From NCBI RefSeq assembly GCF_009765825.1, contig NZ_LMUR01000022.1, positions 532,122-571,561 of the forward strand: DNA of 39,440 nt, read 5' to 3'. This stretch comes from Granulicella sp. L60. GTDB taxonomy: Bacteria; Acidobacteriota; Terriglobia; Terriglobales; Acidobacteriaceae. The notes under the pieces were generated by a model that was not told the origin of the DNA, searched no databases, and saw only the letters and a list, made by a program, of their open reading frames with translations. Of the stretch, positions 37,910 to 39,440 are shown in pieces (position 1 is the stretch's first letter; the number at the start of each line of letters is the position of its first letter). Position numbers and translations under genes: made by a program.

Positions 37910-38338
37910 ATGGCGACAAAACGGAAGAGCAAGGGCGCGTACATGATCTCGTCGGTGGCGGAGATGTATGAGATTCATCCGCAGACGCTGCGCCTGTACG
38001 AGCGCGAGGGGCTGCTGCGGCCTTCGCGGAGTGAAGGGAATACGCGGCTTTATACGGATGAAGATCTGGAGCGGCTGGAGTTTATTTTGAACCTGGCGCG
38101 GGATTTGGGGGTGAATATCGCGGGGATCGCGATTGTGCTGCAGATGCGGGAGCGGATGGAGGAGATGAATCGGCAGATGCAGGGGTTCGTGGACTATGTG
38201 CGGACGGAGATGTTGACGCGGATGCAGCAACAGCAGGTGCCGGGTGCGGGGTTGGTTCCGATGCGGAGGCCGATGGTGGTGCCGTTGAAAGTGACGTCGG
38301 TGAAGGTGACAGCGGTGAAGGCGGGGAAGAAGAAGTAG
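37910..38338 (+). CDS. hspR: Heat-shock repressor HspR, MerR family
   Basis: A 142-aa transcription factor. The winged-helix DNA-binding domain is YMISSVAEMYEIHPQTLRLY followed by EREGLLRPSRSEGNTRLYTD. A dimerisation helix follows (EDLERLEFILNLARDLGVNI, then AIVLQMRERMEEMNRQMQ) and a Lys-rich tail (VKAGKKK). In actinobacteria HspR sits at the end of the dnaK operon, uses DnaK as co-repressor and binds HAIR sites. Here dnaK, dnaJ and hspR are in the same order but spread over 8.6 kb. A HAIR-like site is visible before dnaK. I saw none before hspR itself. GAGGG eight bases before the ATG supports the start. Confidence 0.9.
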   Translation: MATKRKSKGAYMISSVAEMYEIHPQTLRLYEREGLLRPSRSEGNTRLYTDEDLERLEFILNLARDLGVNIAGIAIVLQMRERMEEMNRQMQGFVDYVRTEMLTRMQQQQVPGAGLVPMRRPMVVPLKVTSVKVTAVKAGKKK

Positions 38339-38426
38339 GGCTTTCGGGAGTGCTCGGTGAGTGCGGTAGTCTGGAGGACTGTGAGTTCAAGGTTGCGGCC
38401 GCTTGGGATGGGCTTGTAAGGGCGAG

Positions 38427-39440
38427 ATGAGTCTGGTGCTTCGGATGTTGTTTTGGGTTGCGGCGGTGGGGACCGTGACCTCTACGATCTACTGCCTGAT
38501 GGTGTTGGCGGCGGCGTTGCGCTTTGGGTTGAGGCGGCGTCGGGAGGAGCGCGCGGGAACGGCGTTTCTTCCGGCGGTGAGCGTGTTGAAGCCGCTGCAT
38601 GGGACCGAGGCTGGGTTGGAGCGGAGCCTGGAGACGTTTTTTGAGCAGGACTATCCGGAGTTTGAGCTGCTGTTTTGCGCTCGGCAGGAGAGCGATGAGG
38701 GGTTGAAGCTGGCGCGGGCTGTGGGGGCGCGGTATCCGCAGGTGGATGCGAGGTATGTGACATGCGGGGAGCCGCCGCCGGAGTTCCATAACGCGAAGGT
38801 GTTTTCGCTGGCGAAGATGGATTCGGTGGCGCGGCATGAGCTGTTTATTACCAGCGATGCGGATACGCGGGTGAAGCGGGATTATCTGCGGAAGATGGTG
38901 CAGAACCTGAAGGATCCGCAGGTTGGGTTGGCTTCGAGCATCTACCTGGGGACGACGGATGAGGGTATGGGTGCGGGGTTTTCGTCGCAGCTGGATGCGG
39001 TGGGGAAGAGTGTGGAGATGAGCTCGGGCGTGATGGTGGCGGACATGCTGGAGGGGACGAAGTTTGCGCTGGGCGTGACGATGGCGGTGCGGAAGGATTC
39101 GTTTCAGAAGGTGGGTGGGTTTGCGGAGTTGGGCAAGTATTACGCTGATGATTATGTGCTGGGGAGCCGGTTGGCGGAGATGGGGACGGGGGTTCGGTTG
39201 GCGTCGCATGTGGTGCGGCTGATGGTGCAGGATACGCCGTTTGGGATTTCGTTTCGGAATCAGTTGCGGTGGATGCAGAGTACAAGGAGGTCGAGGCCGT
39301 GGGGGCATCTGGGGTCGGGGCTTACGTTTGCGATGCCGTTTGGGTTGCTGGGATTGGCTTGGGGTCTGTTGAGTGGGCATCCGGATTTGGGTGTGGTCTG
39401 GCTGGTGGGGATGGTGGTGAATCGCTGGCTGCAGGCGGGG
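38427..39440 (+). CDS. hpnI: HpnI-like / ceramide-glucosyltransferase-like GT2/GT21 glycosyltransferase (3' end outside window)
   Basis: An ORF from the ATG at 38427 open to the window edge (338 codons). An N-terminal transmembrane helix (LFWVAAVGTVTSTIYCLMVL) is followed by a cytoplasmic GT-A domain: PAVSVLKPLHGTEAGLERSL, EFHNAKVFSLAKM, FITSDADTRVKRDYL (the DxD-like metal site), YADDYVLGSRLAEMG (catalytic Asp) and NQLRWMQSTRRSRPWGH (the Q/RxxRW-type motif). C-terminal membrane helices then begin. These D1/D2/D3/RxxRW motifs are those of glucosylceramide synthase and bacterial HpnI, which adds GlcNAc to bacteriohopanetetrol. HpnI is preferred because hopanoids are common in acidobacteria, but no other hopanoid gene is in view, so the symbol is tentative. 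Confidence 0.75.
   Translation, partial: MSLVLRMLFWVAAVGTVTSTIYCLMVLAAALRFGLRRRREERAGTAFLPAVSVLKPLHGTEAGLERSLETFFEQDYPEFELLFCARQESDEGLKLARAVGARYPQVDARYVTCGEPPPEFHNAKVFSLAKMDSVARHELFITSDADTRVKRDYLRKMVQNLKDPQVGLASSIYLGTTDEGMGAGFSSQLDAVGKSVEMSSGVMVADMLEGTKFALGVTMAVRKDSFQKVGGFAELGKYYADDYVLGSRLAEMGTGVRLASHVVRLMVQDTPFGISFRNQLRWMQSTRRSRPWGHLGSGLTFAMPFGLLGLAWGLLSGHPDLGVVWLVGMVVNRWLQAG

Noticed and set aside
38082..39380. A 432-codon minus-strand ORF at the right edge
   Set aside because: Antisense to hspR and to the HpnI-like gene, which has all catalytic motifs on the plus strand.

Overview
The window looks like chromosomal DNA of a GC-rich Gram-negative bacterium, most likely an acidobacterium of the Terriglobia (Granulicella, Edaphobacter or Terriglobus type). 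This placement is inference. It rests on recognised protein families (a mycobacterial Nei1-like glycosylase, HspR with DnaK/DnaJ, an HpnI-type hopanoid glycosyltransferase, a short SucA) and on intergenic repeats of a kind I associate with that group. No search was possible. I see no insertion sequence, prophage, CRISPR array, tRNA or rRNA. Nearly every stretch holds a housekeeping gene, so the unusual content is mostly between genes.

Layout. 1-2 kb: the low-complexity tail of a protein (probably a pseudouridine synthase), cmk, and a cold-shock gene with a long leader and a palindrome. 2-4 kb: a Pr6Pr-type membrane protein and a convergent secreted protein. 4-6.6 kb: sucA. 6.8-11.4 kb (minus strand): an MFS exporter and a large GH63-type glucosidase. 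11.7-13.3 kb: a CPA1 Na+/H+ antiporter. 13.6-16.5 kb (minus): a HugZ-like flavin/heme-fold protein and GTP-dependent PEP carboxykinase. 16.7-19 kb: tex. 19.1-21.4 kb (minus): an AI-2E family permease and an aldo/keto reductase. 21.5-28.2 kb (minus): a compact histidine operon in the order hisL-hisI-hisG-hisD-hisC-hisB-hisH-hisF-hisA, possibly running on into the reductase gene. 28.4-29.4 kb: a secreted helix-hairpin-helix protein and a small lipoprotein. 29.7-38.3 kb: dnaK, a 56-aa protein, a one-TM protein, nei, dnaJ, a GT39-type membrane glycosyltransferase and hspR. 38.4 kb to the end: an HpnI-like glycosyltransferase cut by the window edge.

The most interesting system is the control region of the histidine operon. 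A 27-codon leader gene with eight His codons in a run of ten (28195 to 28112, minus strand) is followed by an 11-bp GC-rich hairpin and a T-tract before hisI. The leader RNA has four segments that can pair in two mutually exclusive ways, as in classical ribosome-mediated attenuation. A TTGACT-N17-TACTCT promoter puts the transcription start only a few bases before the leader ATG, so the leader peptide is probably translated from an almost leaderless mRNA.

A second circuit is heat shock. HspR is encoded at 37910, and the dnaK promoter has a HAIR-like inverted repeat lying on a perfect TTGACA -35 box.

The intergenic regions also carry several repeat families. One is a pair of about 210-bp composite cassettes with terminators (28.7 and 34.9 kb). 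Another is a hexamer-plus-hairpin array (35.2-35.7 kb) with an inverted single copy at 13.3 kb. A third is a palindromic element at 6.7 kb.
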